Origin: Mytilisepta virgata
Taxonomy: Eukaryota; Mollusca; Bivalvia; Mytilida; Mytilidae
Direction: 5' to 3'
Assembly: GCA_028015205.1 (NCBI GenBank)
Contig: CM051514.1
Span: 44,284,150 to 44,348,149 of the forward strand
DNA: 64,000 nucleotides
Part shown: positions 24,501-34,839 of the stretch, piece by piece
Position numbering within the stretch: position 1 is the first letter of the stretch
Layout of the letters: each line of letters opens with the position of its first letter
Program-made: the position numbers and the translations under genes
Notes under the pieces: generated by a model
Database searches by the model: none
Seen by the model: the letters and a program-made list of their open reading frames with translations, nothing else
Told to the model about the DNA's origin: nothing

Positions 24501-27500
24501 CCCAAACTGTTTTATTTCTTGTCCGTTAGCTCCATTGTCTAAGAAGATGTGCGATTCCAAAGAAATGTTTTCCTTTCTAAGTAACTCCGAATCTGAAGCA
24601 TTTTTGACACTAGCTAACAATCGGTCCATTTCAATTTGAGATTCCTGATACATAGTGGTGCAAATAAAAATTCGTTTTCGTTTTGTCTGATTATGTTTAG
24701 ATTTCCATTTCTCGCCTTTCTTTGGGAAAAGAGTTCTACTTGATAAATATTGTAAAGTTAACAGGGAATTGTATGAATTACACGGAAGAGAATTATCATT
24801 AGCTTTGCATAAAATATGTACAGCAATAGGCATGACAAGCAACCCTACAATAACCATATATAGAACAATGTTAATGGCTGTTACTGTAAAATCCCGATGA
24901 TTTCCGAAAGGAATATCGGTAAAAGAAATATTTGTTATAGTTATGACATTGGTTTGGACCAGTGAAGCAAGACCTGAAATAACTATTGATGAGAGGTATA
25001 TTGGCAAAAAGATGGTTACTTTTGCTTTTGATGGTTCGGCTTTGAAATATCGTACAAACTGAGCAACAGACGATGATACAATAACAACAACACACAACAC
25101 AAGGTTTGTTGTACCAGGCAAAATCAATGACGTGAAATAAGCTTGTACAGATTCGAATTCGTTGTTGTGGTTCATGCCTTTTTGAAAGAGGTATGCTGAA
25201 ACAACAGCCGTTAATATTTTAACAATAACATACAATAAACCAGCGTTTTGGTTTCTTTTATTATTTTTGTTATGAATATGATTCTGGAATCTTGGAGTCA
25301 TTATCACTGACAAGAGAGTCAAATAAAACCACAAGATCGCGCATGTCTTTATATCCAAGACTTCGGTTACACCCAATAGGATTCCCGAAGTAATGCCACA
25401 ACACAGGAACACAAATTTCAACATTGTCTGGATGTGACCGAAGAGGCATCTACCATTCTGGAAGTAAATATCCAAAGAAAATAATATTATCACAAGACTG
25501 ACGTATAAATACGGCGTCTGAATTAACGTAATACAACAATCTACATATGACTTCTACAGATAATACTGTTTTAATCTGTTATTAGTTTTTAAAAAAATAA
25601 CGATTATCCAACAAAAACAAATTTTTCCTTACATACAATGTAGTTTTCGGTCAAGTTGGAAAGGAATAATCTCCGTCACAAAGACATTCTGGAAATATAT
25701 TATAGACTCCTACGCTTAAGACGTCTGCCTAGTGGTTAGGCATTATTTAAATATTGAGTTCTTTCTGGCTTCTTGTTTTAAATTTTGACATTGGTAAAGC
25801 GAATTAAATTTGGTATCATAATATTTTAAAGTCTATGTTATTTTAAAGTTTATAGTGTTCTGAAAACTATATTTATTACAATGTAATGGTACCCTTCAGT
25901 TTGCAACATTATTCTGATACATTTATTTCTAGTATAAAAAATCGCTTTCTTAACAGCAGAATCCATGAACTTATTTATCATCTCTATAGATATTTCTATT
26001 TTGGTCTGAATAAAAACAATCTTTAATATCAAATTATCCATAAAAAAATCACAATCAGTTAGAACTGCTAATACATTAATACATGTAACAGTCTTGCATT
26101 TTAAATAAAAAATATAACAATGATTTCTTTAATTCGTGTTTTTCAAATTAATAGACTGGACGTTTATTCAGAACTAACCTTTTCGCTGAAGATGATACTA
26201 AAGACTAATGTTGAATTCAACACTCCAAACAATATAAATCCAGGAACTTTGTAAAGTAAGTCCAAGTATAGGTTTGTTATTATATAACTTTCTCCCACAG
26301 CTGACAAAATTCCCTGCAATTGACATACGTATAAGGAATATACTGACATAAATCGCGAACTTTTGTCATATTGTTTAAAGCCGCACCGAAATTTTCAAGA
26401 TACATGTAAAGAACTGTGACAAAAGCGACATATACATACAATAGTATGAGGTTTCTGTATTTTTTTTAGTTAGTTCTTGTGCAGCAACACCGCACACTGT
26501 ACATATTTATCTGATAATTCAAAGTTCTTTCCACAAGGCAATATCACACATTAAAACATATAAATAATAATAATATTTATACCTGTACATAATTACCGTA
26601 CCAGAATTGCAAAAATTTATTCTTTTTGAATGATATTAAAGTGTTGAAGAAAATTCCTTTTGTTAATTCCATTCTCGCCAGAAAAAATATCAAGCACATT
26701 CTTTATACGGATTATTACTACATGTACATATATGTTTTTATGGTGTACTCTTATCTGTATATAGAACCTATATCCTTAAGTGCCTACCTTGGAAGTTTAT
26801 CCGATGATGAAATTTGGTTATGTGTTATGCTCATTTCATACTCTCCGAGTGGAGGCAATAAAGAAATGTATAGTAGGGCTCGGTAATAAAAATACTTACG
26901 AAAACACGTTATCTAATCTTACAGCAAAAAAAAGTTTAAACAAGGAGGAAAAGGATATATTCTGAATTCACTGACAGAAATGGAGTAGATAGTATTTTAC
27001 TTTTTTTATGTACAATTAATTTCCTCAGGGTATACGAAGGAAATTGAAATATACCGACCGAGTATGCAATGCCTGAAAATCTCTACAGCATTGGTCTCAA
27101 GCTTCTTTTTAAAGAGTTTAAATATATAAAATCTCCAGTTTTTAAACTCATTTTATTCCTCCCAAAGTGAAATACCTTTAGGAATATTTACCCTTAAATC
27201 ATTTCGCATGTATATATGTACATGTATTTTGTCAAAATCACTTACCAGTAACACAGATCCCCAATGAGGCCACTCTTTCCACTTACGTCCAGTTAAAAAA
27301 GATGATCTCCAAATTTGGAATAAAAGTGAAAACAAATACGGTATGATTACAAGTAAGAGTGTAATTGAAACCCTGAAAAAAGAATAATCATGTTTATTAG
27401 AGAGTTATAAAGAAAACTTTAAATAATTTACCACAATATCCAGATCTAATTGTTTGTTTCAAGCACTTTATATGCTACCAACTAGAGCCTCAAAGATGCA

Positions 27501-28998
27501 CATGTGTATTGTGGAACGCATCTGTGTGTAACAATCATATTTTCTACCATTGAAATTTTATCAAAACAAAGTGACACTCTCATTTTGCGTAAATATTTAT
27601 AAATAAATATGTATCCAATACATTTGTTCTGTAATTGGACGACTGAGCTTCCGGTAAAAATCCAGTATCATCAGTTTTTTGCTCTATTTCTGTTGACCAT
27701 AATTCACATTTATGAACTTACCATTCCTGTTCAGACGTAGCTTCTTTTCTTGAAAACAATAGAAGTAACGATCCTTGGTGGGTGACAAGCAAACCAAATA
27801 CAACTCCAAACAAGACTAACCGGAGCAATATTTCAACGAATGGCATGATCTGCTCTGAAAAATTCAGCAAATGGATTTTCATGAAGAATTTTGATTTTCT
27901 CTTCAAACTTTTGAATTATTGTTTTGGTTTTCAACATTTCAGGCTTTGAGCACCACTGATGGATGAGTTGTAATCGACAAAATGTGAACATCTTGTATCA
28001 AAGAATTTATAAATTGTAAGAGTGGCTGTTCTTAATAATTGTATTGTCATAAGATTAGACGTTTTTTCAAACAAGAAGTATTTTTTTCAGCATCTACAAT
28101 GACATCATTTGACGGATATTAACACAGATTAAGGCAAAAATGCATTGTGTAGAATAATTCTTCTGAATTCAAATGAATTTTAAATTATTCTTCAGTCTTG
28201 AAAAAAACTGATCGAGGAATCAAAAAGTCATTCCAGCATTTATTGTGTCTGTTGGGTGTAGTGCAAGCTTTGATGGAAATAACATTGACCTATGTATGCT
28301 TACCTTCTAGAAAGCAGATCTTCTTATTATCAGGATAGGAAATTGGAGTTTTTATATAAGATTCGTAACAGGAAAATGTATCACACGCTTGGTAACTTTC
28401 ATTATTCAAGTTTAGAAGTAAATGGATAGTATTACGTAGCATAAATAAAAAAAAATCAGTCCATGTTTCAGAACTAGAATAAGGACATAAACAGATATTT
28501 GGTTGATCACCCCAGTATATAGTTATTTACGAATTACAAATAATGAAATGTTATTCTCATGTTAATCAAGTTTTACTTGGTTACAAAATTATTTTGGAAA
28601 AGTTTTGAAAGAAAAACTACAAATTTTGATTATGTAAATTCTATCACGGTCACGTTTAGTTTAAAATTAGGTTTTGATGCATATAAATGTAAAGAACGTA
28701 ATCCAAAACAGGAAATGATTATCAAAAACAAACCACAAACCGTACGGACCATTTCACGAATTTGAAGTTAAAATTATAGTATACATGTAATTATTTCCAG
28801 GTGCGGGTTTGATTACTGGTTCGCGGAAATACAGAAGATCGATATGGTGTTATACCAAATACCATGCACGTATCTAAAGGAATTACAAATTACATACCCT
28901 TTTGTCATAACATGAAGGGGAATAACTCTGATTTGTAAAAAGTGAAAAGCAATATAATAAGGTTTCACGAGATATCACAGCCATAAATGACTACAAAA

Positions 28999-29046
<48 letters not shown>

Positions 29047-29893
29047 GTTAAAAAGAAAGGAATATATACAGCTCAGTTGCTTGTATTTCGATACTAGCAC
29101 GAAATAGATACTACAAATTTACTGTCACAAAATTTTAAAATTTGTGAAAACTAATTGAGATTGCCTAAAATTTGAACCTAACATTCGTAACAAAAAAGTA
29201 GCAAAATCATAATAAGTGTGTCGAAACCAACTTTTTGCAAAATGACAAACTATAGTTCATCTACCTGCTTAAATTTTGGCCTTTATATTTCAAAAGTCTA
29301 ATTTTGTTCATTTTATGCGTAAACTTGAAATAATACAAGACAAGACTTTCTTTATTGGACCATTATTTGTCATGACATTTATTTAAAACATCAAACAAAT
29401 TGAACAACATATTAGGGCAATACAACTGTAAAGTATAAACCAACAGTGATTTTAATGTTAAATTGTAGCTGCTGGGTAATTCATAATAGCTGAATTATCT
29501 CGAATGAGATAGTAACGCCGACTGTCAAAGGGAGATAATTAATGCTAACTGTAATGCCACTTGCAATCCGTCCACTCCTCCCAATCCCTAATGCCATCAT
29601 TGGAAAATTCTGTGTAATGAATGTTCTTGATATGTAGTAAAAAATAATATGCTGTTGGTGTGGCCAATAATGCGAGCACATCAATAGCCCTTTCCAGAAA
29701 CTCATTTCCGGTATCACAATTCTGACTCTAAAATTATAATTTGAAGCAAGTTATTTCCCTTACTTACAAGTTTCCGGCGAACGAAACTTGTTCTAGCCTT
29801 AGTATGTAGCACAATATGGCTGCCCCATCATAGACTTTTCTAAATGACCCATATGTAGAAAATGCATATGCTCCATAGCGCTCACTGCACACG
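18203..29893 (-). CDS. Chitin synthase (GT2 family), 11 exons reconstructed, 5' end missing
   Basis: Chitin synthase polymerises N-acetylglucosamine from UDP-GlcNAc at the plasma membrane and extrudes the chain. Exons, in transcript order: 29768-29893, 28304-28473, 27722-27854, 27246-27374, 26179-26313, 23792-25457, 23282-23437, 21433-21927, 20542-20753, 19738-19816, 18203-18588. All have GT donors and AG acceptors and nearly all join in phase, giving about 1228 residues. Order of parts: N-terminal membrane segments (exons 1-6), the catalytic domain with CTTMYQES, KKRWSQVMYM, TDADMTF, CCPGC, GEDRW and QRRRW, then C-terminal membrane segments, WGTRD, a basic stretch and a final membrane pair. 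These are the animal chitin synthase signatures. Many mollusc chitin synthases carry a myosin head at the N-terminus; no such part is visible here, and upstream exons may lie outside the recognised sequence. The exon 3/exon 4 junction is one base out of phase. Confidence 0.9.
18739..18875. repeat. Foldback element in the last chitin synthase intron
   Basis: CAGAGTGAGTTAT...TTCCTAACCAAT...AAGGGAGATAAT reads inward from both ends (right arm as reverse complement), arms about 65 bp at high identity. A MITE-like hairpin; non-coding. Confidence 0.75.
19120..19235 (+). repeat. Dispersed mussel-type repeat, copy 2 (intron)
   Basis: Contains TTTTCATCATTTTCGGCCTTG, ACTGATGAGTTGTAAATCGA and TGTGCATCAAAATTGGTATC, in the same order as at 16745-16870. 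Confidence 0.6.
19558..19712 (-). repeat. Partial copy of the 32.2/56.2-kb dispersed repeat (intron)
   Basis: Reverse complement of the 3' part of the repeat at 32195-32520: AAGTCAAGAAATA-CAAAGGGATA, GGAGAACAACGAAGACAAGA and AACATATGAACAACATGGAC. It ends 26 bases from the donor of the short basic exon. Confidence 0.75.
19738..19816 (-). CDS. Chitin synthase short basic exon
   Basis: Acceptor CTTTATTCTTCTAG, donor GAAG|GTATTT; 26 codons plus one base. Encodes QTATVPKFLHLPKIKRKMKK then GKKSQE. Too short to notice as an ORF but in exact phase with both neighbours. A lysine-rich cytosolic linker after WGTRE is usual in this family. Confidence 0.75.
20542..20753 (-). CDS. Chitin synthase exon with WGTRD motif
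   Basis: Acceptor TTATGTTACAG, donor GACAAT|GTAAGT. Encodes two membrane helices (GLLLLIVLGSYIYGALL and WILVTGVVYLFFVPFM) and CNIVDQTWGTRD. The family signature is S/T-W-G-T-R-E; here the last residue is Asp. Confidence 0.92.
21433..21927 (-). CDS. Chitin synthase exon with EDRW and QRRRW catalytic motifs
   Basis: Acceptor ATACATTTACAG, donor ACCG|GTAAGA; 495 bp, phase 1 both sides. Starts GEDRWMCTLMMLKGWKLGYS; QRRRW (21801-21820) is the acceptor/product-binding signature of processive GT2 enzymes. Four to five membrane helices follow (from about SLVYIIYLIQLFM to VFVSSTVFIL), forming the translocation channel by analogy with cellulose and chitin synthases. Confidence 0.93.
22320..22990 (-). 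repeat. ~150-bp degenerate tandem repeat inside a chitin synthase intron
   Basis: The phrase AATAAGGTTTTAGAAT recurs near 22469, 22620, 22772 and 22913, with GGGGCCCACAGGGGT-type phrases between. The left edge has CCCGCACTTTCGAAGAAAGT and GTCTGTCCGTCCGCC, the complement of the right edge of the block at 39.6-40.3 kb, so these are two copies of one repeat family in opposite orientation. Confidence 0.65.
23282..23437 (-). CDS. Chitin synthase exon with CCPGC motif
   Basis: Acceptor TTCTTTTTTCCAG, donor AACG|GTAATG, phase 1 on both sides. Encodes NVIGSVMCCPGCYSLYKLDA and the helix to VFTKDN. In other chitin synthases the matching VLC-PGC(F)S stretch directly precedes the GEDRW motif, as it does here through the next exon. 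Confidence 0.9.
23792..25457 (-). CDS. Chitin synthase large catalytic exon
   Basis: 1666 bp; acceptor TATTTACTTCCAG, donor AAAG|GTATGA. It begins NGRCLFGHIQTML with several further membrane helices. The cytosolic part follows: KRKRIFICTTMYQESQIEM (equivalent of the CATMWHE motif), KKRWSQVMYMKYILDYCG, and ATDADMTFVD (UDP-sugar/metal-binding aspartates, near 23935), then GGVCGRTRPKG and WLQMFDYAK. Between RWSQVMYM and the DAD motif lies a Ser/Asn/Asp-rich insertion of roughly 110 residues rich in N-S/T sites. The exon ends one base into a codon. Confidence 0.92.
26179..26313 (-). CDS. Chitin synthase exon 5: membrane segments
   Basis: Acceptor TATGTCAATTGCAG, donor AAAAG|GTTAGT; 45 codons, phase 0 on both sides. 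Encodes GILSAVGESYIITNLYLDLL and KVPGFILFGVLNSTLVFSII, the region corresponding to 'TES-H-x-G-x-x-L' and 'GVMLTN' segments of arthropod enzymes. Confidence 0.8.
27246..27374 (-). CDS. Chitin synthase exon 4: membrane segment
   Basis: Acceptor ATTCTTTTTTCAG, donor CTG|GTAAGT; exactly 43 codons in phase 0. Encodes GFNYTLLLVIIPYLFSLLFQ then IWRSSFLTGRKWKEWPHWG. Joins exon 26179-26313 in frame. Confidence 0.8.
27722..27854 (-). CDS. Chitin synthase exon 3: membrane segment
   Basis: Acceptor GAATTTTTCAG, donor ATG|GTAAGT. Encodes MPFVEILLRLVLFGVVFGLL then VTHQGSLLLLFSRKE. This matches in position and character the insect chitin synthase segment 'VVSKGT-LFMTSQ'. It ends two bases into a Trp codon, which does not fit the phase of the next exon (see finding). 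Confidence 0.75.
27910..28010 (+). repeat. Dispersed mussel-type repeat, copy 3 (intron)
   Basis: GTTTTGGTTTTCAACATTTC, GGCTTTGAGCACCACTGATG and GAGTTGTAATCGACAAAATG in the family order; it starts about 55 bases upstream (minus sense) of the exon 27722-27854. Confidence 0.6.
28304..28473 (-). CDS. Chitin synthase exon 2 of those found
   Basis: Acceptor CCTTATTCTAG, donor GAAG|GTAAGC. Fifty-six full codons, open throughout, with a hydrophobic piece WTDFFLFMLRNTIHLLLNL and then a polar loop ending ISYPDNKKICFLE. The last base joins the next exon as GAG, giving LEEQIMPFVEI. An in-frame ATG inside (MLRNT) could serve as a start in a shorter isoform. Confidence 0.6.
28994..29046 (+). repeat. Microsatellite (AATA)n-(AAT)n
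   Basis: Pure AATA repeats followed by pure AAT repeats. Confidence 0.95.
29686..29761 (+). repeat. Solo arm of the 38.9-kb inverted-repeat element
   Basis: AGCCCTTTCCAGAAACTCAT through GCAAGTTATTTCCCTT matches both arms of the element at 38931-39304. Only one arm is present. It directly abuts the donor of the first recognised chitin synthase exon (GTAAGT then AAGGGAAATAAC on the minus strand). Confidence 0.75.
29768..29893 (-). CDS. Chitin synthase exon 1 of those found (N-terminal region)
   Basis: Acceptor TTTATATTTATAG, donor CTT|GTAAGTAAG. It starts with one base completing a codon and ends with two, which fits exon 28304-28473 (AAC TT + T). Reads VCSERYGAYAFSTYGSFR then KVYDGAAILCYILRLEQVSF. 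I found no upstream exon ending in the needed phase. The link to the gene rests on phase and position, not on a conserved motif. Confidence 0.5.
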
Positions 29894-29999
29894 CTATAAA
29901 TATAAAATACAAAACTACAGATTTTGTTCTTAGTGGTGGATGTTGATTCGTCCAAACCTGCACGTGGAATGAATAAATACCAGTGAACCCGAATCATAT

Positions 30000-30640
30000 A
30001 CTACTAACATGACTAAATTACAGAAAACACTTTACATCATATGAGCAAAATTCATTTGAACGCTGAAAGTTTTAGACATTTATACGAGCAATACCATAAA
30101 TCAATACAATTTTTAAGCACTTAAATTTTGTAACGTAGGATCTTGTGTAATATTCTTCATATTTGAAATTCACTCAATTTTGAATAAAATATCAATATTG
30201 AATGAGGAAGTAAATCACTCTCATTTATGACGTGTACTAATAGCTGAAGAACTGCCTTGTTAAATGAAGTATTGTGTTTAAGACTACTTGAATCGTGTTT
30301 CGCATTTTGTCTTTTTATGCACTGAATGGCCTGTCGAATTGATGGAATCACGCATTTCACATAACAAAACTTACAAGTAGTAAAATTAAGATAATGTTAT
30401 GGGTCAAATTATACATTGAAATCTTTCTGAGACAATATTAGTAAAATAATGTCCCAAAATGCAAATGTATGTACTCTAGATACACTTGAATCCTTTATCG
30501 GGATGTTATTTCTAACTATTTCGTTGAATAATATAGCGATGGTATGCGATCAGTATCTGGGGAAGCCTAGACTAGTTTTACGGTCAAAACGAACACAAAT
30601 TGTATACACATTGCTATCTTAATTATGTATCCAATTAATT
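30000..30640. other. No gene recognised upstream of the chitin synthase exons
   Basis: A minus-strand frame at 30157-30360 (67 codons) is open but lacks a phase-compatible donor to the next exon; no repeat recognised. Confidence 0.4.
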
Positions 30641-30644
30641 TTTT

Positions 30645-31572
30645 TATATCCTGATTCTACTGTTGTTTCAGTGTTTTTGTTCTGTACTATATCCTTATTC
30701 TACTGTTGTTTAAGTGTTTTTGTTCTGTGCTATAACCTGATTCTACTGTAACAGTTGTTTCAGTGTTTTTGTTCTGTGCTATTTCCTAATACTATTGTTG
30801 TTTAGGTGTTTTTGTTCTGTGATTTATCCTGATTCTACTGTAACAGTTGTTCCAAAGTTTTTGTTCTGTGATACATCCTGATTCTACTGTTGTTTCACTG
30901 TTTTTGTTCTGTGCTATATCCTGATTCCACTGTTGTTTCAGTTTTTTTTTGTTCTGTGCTATTTCCTGATTTTACTGTCATGACTGTTGTTTCAGTGTTT
31001 TTGTTCTGTGCTATATCCCGATTCTACTGTCGTTTCAGTGTTTTTGTTCTGTGCTATTTCCTAATTCTACTGTTGTTCCAGTGTTTTTGTTCTGGGCTAT
31101 ATCCTGATTCTACTGTTGTTTCAGCGTTTTTGTTCTGTACTGTATCCTGATTCTACTGTTGTTTCAGCGTTTTTGTTCTGTACTGTATCCTGATTCTGCT
31201 GTTGTTTCAGTGTTTTTGTTATGTGCTATATCCTGATTCTACTGTTGTTTCAGTGTTTTTGTTCTGTGCTATATCCTGATTCTACTGTTGTTCCAGTGTT
31301 TTTGTTCTGTGCTATATCTTGATTCTACTGTTGTTTCAGTGTTTTTGTTCTGTGCTATATCCTGATTCTACTGTTGTTTCAGTGTTTTTGTTCTGTGCTA
31401 TATCCTGTTTCTACTGTTGTTTCAGTATTTTTGTTCTGTGCTATATCCTGATTGTACTGTTGTTTCAGTGTTTTTTGTTCTGTGCTATATCCTGATTCTA
31501 CTGTTGTTTCAGTGTTTTTTGTTCTGTGCTATATCCTGATTCTACTGTTGTTTCAGTGTTTTCGTTTTTGCT
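30645..31572 (+). repeat. Minisatellite, 43-bp unit, about 21 copies
   Basis: The unit is TGTTGTTTCAGTGTTTTTGT plus TCTGTGCTATATCCTGATTC plus TAC. A few units carry an insertion TGTAACAG or TGTCATGAC. The right-hand units are the most uniform. 43 is not a multiple of three; a frame that stays open over seven units (30890-31150) is a by-product. Confidence 0.95.
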
Positions 31573-32194
31573 CCATTATATTATATTTTGTTTGAGGGTC
31601 TGTCTATCGGATGGCAATAATTGATTGGTATGTAATTGTTGACCTTTCCTTTTTTAAATGGTATACCTTTATCGTCCTAAAAAGAAAATTTATAAATCAT
31701 ATGCGAATACATTTTGCTGATCGTACCCATCCTTTATTGAAGGTGGCAAAACTAGTTATGAAGCACAACCTTGTTACGTAATTTTATATAAGCAAGAATG
31801 TTCAAAGCGGTGATTAAAAGGTTTGAACAAACCAGGTACATCCACGCTAGCATCATAGACTGATCTTTGTTTGTACTGAGTTAATACAATTATTTATAAT
31901 CTGGATACCTGTTTTAAACGGGTTTTCATTTTTGTTCTTGAGTACTACTGAAGAGGCATCATTTAAAATCAAAATACATGTATACAGATTAAATCCATTG
32001 AAACAGTTTTACTACAAAATCCAGTCCACATTTTTCGACGAAATGTGCACATCACGTGGATAAATGTTTATTCTTAACTAAAAACCTTAACCATCGGTCA
32101 ACGTACTAGCAAACTAGTCTGTTTATCCTTAAAGGCATTACTAATTAATACTCTACATTGTCAAATAACTCTCTTTTATGTTATTCTAAAGTTG

Positions 32195-32520
32195 TATCTT
32201 GGTGACTTGGTTGACAGGTATGAAAAAACCGTTTCCCAAATGAAAATGGACCTGTTCCATTGATATTATCCCTTCCTCATATCGGATTTGACATGGACAG
32301 CATGGCGGGTGTGTTGCAGGAAGCAGAGACTGCTTACTCTTCCGGAGCACCTGAGTCTACCCCCGGTTTTTTGTGGGGTTCATGTTGTTCATATGTTTTT
32401 AGTTTTTAATTGTAGTGCGTGTATTGTTTTGGTCTTGTCTTCGTTGTTCTCCGGAGTTTGTCAGTTGTTACGATTTTTCTCTCCTTCGAATATCCCTTTG
32501 GTATTTCTTGACTTTACTTG
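32195..32520 (+). repeat. Dispersed repeat with pol-like coding remnant (copy at 32 kb)
   Basis: Starts with GACTTGGTTGACAGGTATGA, then ATGGACAGCATGGCGGGTGT and TTGCAGGAAGCAGAGAC, and ends TTGGTATTTCTTGACTTTAC. The longer copy at 56157 gives an open frame. Stops interrupt the frame here. Confidence 0.7.
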
Positions 32521-32985
32521 TATTGAGAAAATTTTATATATTTTTCACAGCTTTGCCAATGTTTAATTTTTGACAAATGTTTTGATTGAAAGTAGGTATA
32601 TGGCTAATTATTTTATGCATAAATATTGATCTTAACTACAAGTAATGTGTAATTGTTGGCGTTAAAATTCAAGAACGACATTATTAAAATAGAAATTTTA
32701 ATTAGATCGGAATTAATATCCTTAAGAAATAACACATACGCATAAAGGAGTCAGTCCACCAATCATAAATCTATTACAAAAGACAGAAGCGAGATTGGGA
32801 ACAAACAAAGAATAGCACAGTAAAAAAAAATTAAAAATGTGATGAGCATATGGATAAAAAAAACCCCAAAAAAACGGGGATCAAGTCGGGTGGTCAGGGT
32901 AGGTACATGTAACAACAGTTGGTACAAACTAGTTTTTGCATTCTTTATTTAAAGCTTAAACACATTTTGTAAGAGACATTAGGGA

Positions 32986-33245
32986 TTCTTGCGAGTAGTT
33001 TACGGAGGGTTACGTGTTGTTGCGACCGCTTTACGATACTTACGGATTGTTACAAGTTATTTACGGAATCCGTGGACAATCGCAAGAAAATTTTTGACAT
33101 GTCAAAAAATTTTCTTCTTCTTTCACGGATCCCAACGAGTGTCTGCGAGTTGTGACGAGTTATTAACGGATACCAACGTGTTATGTACGGATGCTTGCGA
33201 TTGACTACGAGTTGGCGATCCATTGGGACTCGTAAGAAAAATTTG
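32986..33245. mobile_element. CpG-rich MITE-like element with TTACGGA sub-repeats and a GACATGTC palindrome at its centre
   Basis: Left part is packed with TTACGGA/TTGCGAG motifs, right part with ACGGAT/GCGAGT motifs. Outer ends TTCTTGCGAGT and (as complement) TTCTTACGAGT are inverted. The centre (33084-33117) is a near-perfect palindrome AAGAAAATTTTTGACATGTC... Dense short motifs flanking both arms resemble subterminal transposase-binding repeats. No ORF. Confidence 0.5.
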
Positions 33246-33999
33246 TGTGTGTGAAGGGGTATAACTGTATTTAACGACTTTCTGAAATGCAAGATAAGTT
33301 CTTTCTGAAAACCTTTGAACTATATTGATCATTGTGCGAAATATTTCTTACGTCAAAAGACATTCGTTCCTGGCCTCCGCCAATTTTATCAACAGAGTCT
33401 TTAACGTTTGAGAACTGTATAATAATTGTCCATATTTTAATTCGTAAATTTTGAATAATTTAAAGAAAAGCGAATCATAAAATGTTTTTAAAGCGACATT
33501 TTCATGACAGAAGGTTTCCGGTATGTTTTTAGTCACAATTATTAAAAATGTATACAATTTGTATATTTGTAAACATAAATACATGGTTTATTTATTTAAT
33601 GGTTTATACGGTGGGTAACCACAGTCTTTGATCTTATTAATTGCATTAATTTACATGCCAAATATAGAAGTCAATTAACCGTTTAATTTGATATTTATGG
33701 TATGAAAATGATCATGCATGACAAGTGCAAGATTTACATAGAATAATTCACATACATGTAGTTATCGAATAAAAGTGCTTTTTGAAGGGGATCGGAAGAA
33801 ATGTTAGTCACGAGTTCCGGTGGTCTAATGCTAGTACATGCAGTTGATGTTTATTGTCTGACTTCAATGGGTCAGACACTAGATTTGTATAGCGGACATC
33901 TGTTGCAATCTGAGTAATTCTAGCGCAGGTCGGGCAAGCTGGCCAGATCTTTAGGTCGGCATTGTTTCATTGTTTCATTTTGAACAATACCGTTATGAA

Positions 34000-34158
34000 G
34001 ATACATGTACTATTTTTACTTGGTGATCAGTTCTTTTTGGACAATTAAGATAGATACATGTACTATTTGTACTTGGTGATCAGTTCTTTTTGGACAATTA
34101 AGATAGATACATGTACTATTTGTACTTGGTGATCAGTTCTTTTTGGACAATTAAGATC
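34000..34158 (+). repeat. Three perfect-to-near-perfect 53-bp tandem units
   Basis: Unit GATACATGTACTATTTGTAC plus TTGGTGATCAGTTC plus TTTTTGGACAATTAAGATA, starting at 34000, 34053 and 34106. Only one mismatch is apparent in the first copy. Confidence 0.9.
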
Positions 34159-34775
34159 ATCTTATTCAGAAAGACTGACCAAGATAAATTCTTATGTATA
34201 ATAAAATATTTTTTTTATCATATTATGGAATACATTTTGAGTTTTCGTAATTGAACAGCTTTACATTTAATAGTTAATATTCATATCTGATTGGAAAAAC
34301 AAACTTTTTTTCTACTTTTTCTGTCCTTTTTGAGTCAAAGTATATACAATTATAATATTGTTAATTTTGCTATATACATGTACCTTACCAATTTTCTTTT
34401 GACAGGTACGCCATGAAGACTATAGTTGTGGCCGTAATATAAGTGCATGTGTACTAACGCTACAAATTACGTTCGTCATTGCACCTAATACTGATCTGTT
34501 ACATATAGTACTGAAAACGGAAGTTATTCGGATGTTTATTACAGTGCATAAAACTAACGTACAAAAATTATATAAAACATCAGACTCATCTTTACAAAAC
34601 TTGTCAATTATCTTTGTATACGGTGCATTAATTATATACTGAAATGGTGATTTATTTTAATATATTGTGGATCTTTCCTGTTATCCCCTTTGATCATATT
34701 TATAAAAGATTTATTTTTATGCTAATCAATATCATACAATTACTGACTTTGTAAAAGGTCACTATCAGGATTTTT

Positions 34776-34839
34776 CAACCCGAGAAATGTAATATTTACC
34801 GAGCCTTTAGGCGAGGTGAATATACATTTTCAAGAGTTG
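34776..34839. repeat. Hairpin: 30-bp arms, TTTA loop
   Basis: CAACCCGAGAAATGTAATAT...CCGAGCC pairs with GGCGAGGTGAATATACATTT...GAGTTG. Followed at 34848 and 34957 by two copies of CACTAT-A-ATTCCGCTTGACC, the second enclosed by ATCGGTCA/TGACCGAT. Confidence 0.7.

Noticed and set aside
29481..29717. 78-codon minus-strand frame
   Set aside because: Its start overlaps the MITE arm at 29686-29761 and lacks protein features.
30157..30360. Possible further upstream chitin synthase exon (67 codons)
   Set aside because: No donor that fits the phase required by exon 29768-29893 and no recognisable motif.
30890..31150. 86-codon open frame rich in Phe, Cys, Val
   Set aside because: It is a translation of the 43-bp minisatellite; unit length is not a multiple of three and the frame ends as soon as units shift.
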